A DNA stretch of 7,165 bases from Clostridiales bacterium (GTDB lineage: Bacteria > Bacillota > Clostridia > Peptostreptococcales > Anaerovoracaceae), in contig DPKU01000194.1 in NCBI GenBank assembly GCA_003542355.1, forward strand, positions 1 through 7,165. Direction: 5' to 3'. Both the position numbers and the translations under genes were made by a program. This document shows, in pieces, positions 6,423-7,165 of this stretch (positions are counted from its first letter, which is position 1; every line of letters starts with the position of its first letter). Under the pieces are notes generated by a model, which was not told where the DNA came from, made no database searches, and was given only the letters and a program-made list of their open reading frames with translations.

Positions 6423-7165
6423 CTATAACTGTTCCTTCGACTTCGCTATTTCCCACAATTCATCCATCTCGGCCAGCGACATGTCGTTCAATGAACGCCC
6501 TTTGCGGCGAGCCTGATCTTCCACATGGGAAAAACGACGGATAAATCTTTCTGATGTTAAGTTGAGCGCTTCTTCCGGGTCAATGTCCAGGAATCTGGCC
6601 ACATTCACCGCTGCAAACAGCAAATCACCTGCTTCGTGCCGCATGTGTTCTTTGTCCTGTTGTTCGCAGGCTTCTTCCAGTTCCAGGAGCTCTTCCCTGA
6701 CTTTCAGGAAGGCTTCGCTAACATCGTCCCAGTCGAACCCTGCACGCCTGGCTTTCGCCTGGATCTTCTCGCTGCGCAGCAGTGCCGGCAGGTGTCTTGG
6801 GATGTTTTTCATTTCTTCGGTTACGGAACTCGCGTTCTTCTCACCTTGCTTCACATTGTCCCATAATTCATATACGTTGTCAACTGATATCCCACAATTT
6901 TGTAGGGTTTCGGCGGTTTTTTCGTCAAATACATGCGGGTGTCTGCGGAGCATTTTCTCGGAAACTTCATCCGCCACATCCCGCAGCGAAAAAGTACCGT
7001 TTTCCTCTGCGATCTGAGCGTGCATCACCACCTGCAGCAGCACGTCACCCAGTTCTTCTTTCAGATTTTCCGTATTCTCCGTTTCAATGGCTTCGATCAC
7101 CTCGTAGGACTCTTCGATCATCCCACGGATCAGGGTCTTGTGGGTTTGTTCTCTGTCCCAGGGAC
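6423..7165 (-). CDS. mazG: MazG-family NTP pyrophosphohydrolase, 5' end beyond the window
   Basis: MazG cleaves (d)NTPs to the monophosphate and pyrophosphate and is thought to clear aberrant nucleotides and influence (p)ppGpp-linked stress. The visible 246 codons run in frame from the right edge and begin PWDREQTHKTLIRG, the family's opening motif; the two bases before it are compatible with the usual cysteine of CPWD. Both MazG domains are present with their metal-binding EExxE...ExxD sets. Numbered from the edge, the N-terminal domain has E17, E18, E21, E37 and D40, and the C-terminal domain has E157, E158, E161, E177 and D180. RRHPHVF (73-79) and the linker LPALLRSEKIQAKARRAGFDW (about 125-145) are typical. 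A stand-alone protein would lack only a couple of dozen residues here; alternatively the missing part includes a tetrapyrrole methylase domain, as in Bacillus YabN, which cannot be decided from this window. It ends in TAG 29 nt before hup. Confidence 0.95.
   Translation of the reverse strand, partial: PWDREQTHKTLIRGMIEESYEVIEAIETENTENLKEELGDVLLQVVMHAQIAEENGTFSLRDVADEVSEKMLRRHPHVFDEKTAETLQNCGISVDNVYELWDNVKQGEKNASSVTEEMKNIPRHLPALLRSEKIQAKARRAGFDWDDVSEAFLKVREELLELEEACEQQDKEHMRHEAGDLLFAAVNVARFLDIDPEEALNLTSERFIRRFSHVEDQARRKGRSLNDMSLAEMDELWEIAKSKEQL

Noticed and set aside
6417..6432. TATAGT at the end of mazG as a -10 box for hup
   Set aside because: No usable -35 hexamer at 16-18 nt; the sequence is explained by the last mazG codons and stop.

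Overview
The window is chromosomal housekeeping DNA from a Gram-positive, low-GC-lineage (Firmicutes, Clostridia-like) bacterium with about half G+C by eye. The assignment rests on three things: the order mazG - hup - S4-domain gene, which matches the yabN / HU / yabO neighbourhood of Firmicutes; the Firmicutes type of nicotinate phosphoribosyltransferase; and strong AGGAGG-type ribosome binding sites. The species cannot be named from the sequence.

Every supported gene lies on the minus strand, so transcription runs from the right edge to the left. In that order: mazG (NTP pyrophosphohydrolase; N-terminus beyond the right edge), hup (HU nucleoid protein), a strong intrinsic terminator, rqcP/yabO (S4-domain ribosome quality control factor), uvrB and uvrA (nucleotide excision repair), and pncB (NAD salvage; C-terminal third beyond the left edge). 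The window is almost all coding. The gaps are 29 nt (mazG-hup), 57 nt (hup-rqcP, holding the terminator), 7 nt (rqcP-uvrB) and 25 nt (uvrB-uvrA), and uvrA and pncB overlap. No gene-free stretch exceeds 300 bases. I see no tRNA, rRNA, CRISPR array, insertion sequence, phage gene or riboswitch.

The genes fall into two blocks. mazG-hup ends at the terminator at 6070-6097. rqcP-uvrB-uvrA-pncB looks like one polycistronic unit with short gaps and stop/start overlap, but no convincing promoter lies between the terminator and rqcP, so it may depend on read-through or on a promoter inside hup. Functionally the region groups nucleotide-pool cleaning, nucleoid structure, rescue of stalled ribosomes, DNA lesion removal and NAD supply. 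Any link beyond shared transcription is inference.

I found no new biological system. The points most worth a second look are the paired TTCG-loop hairpins between hup and rqcP, the junction that places uvrBA-pncB directly after rqcP, the translational overlap of pncB with uvrA, and a CX2H variant in one UvrA zinc module.
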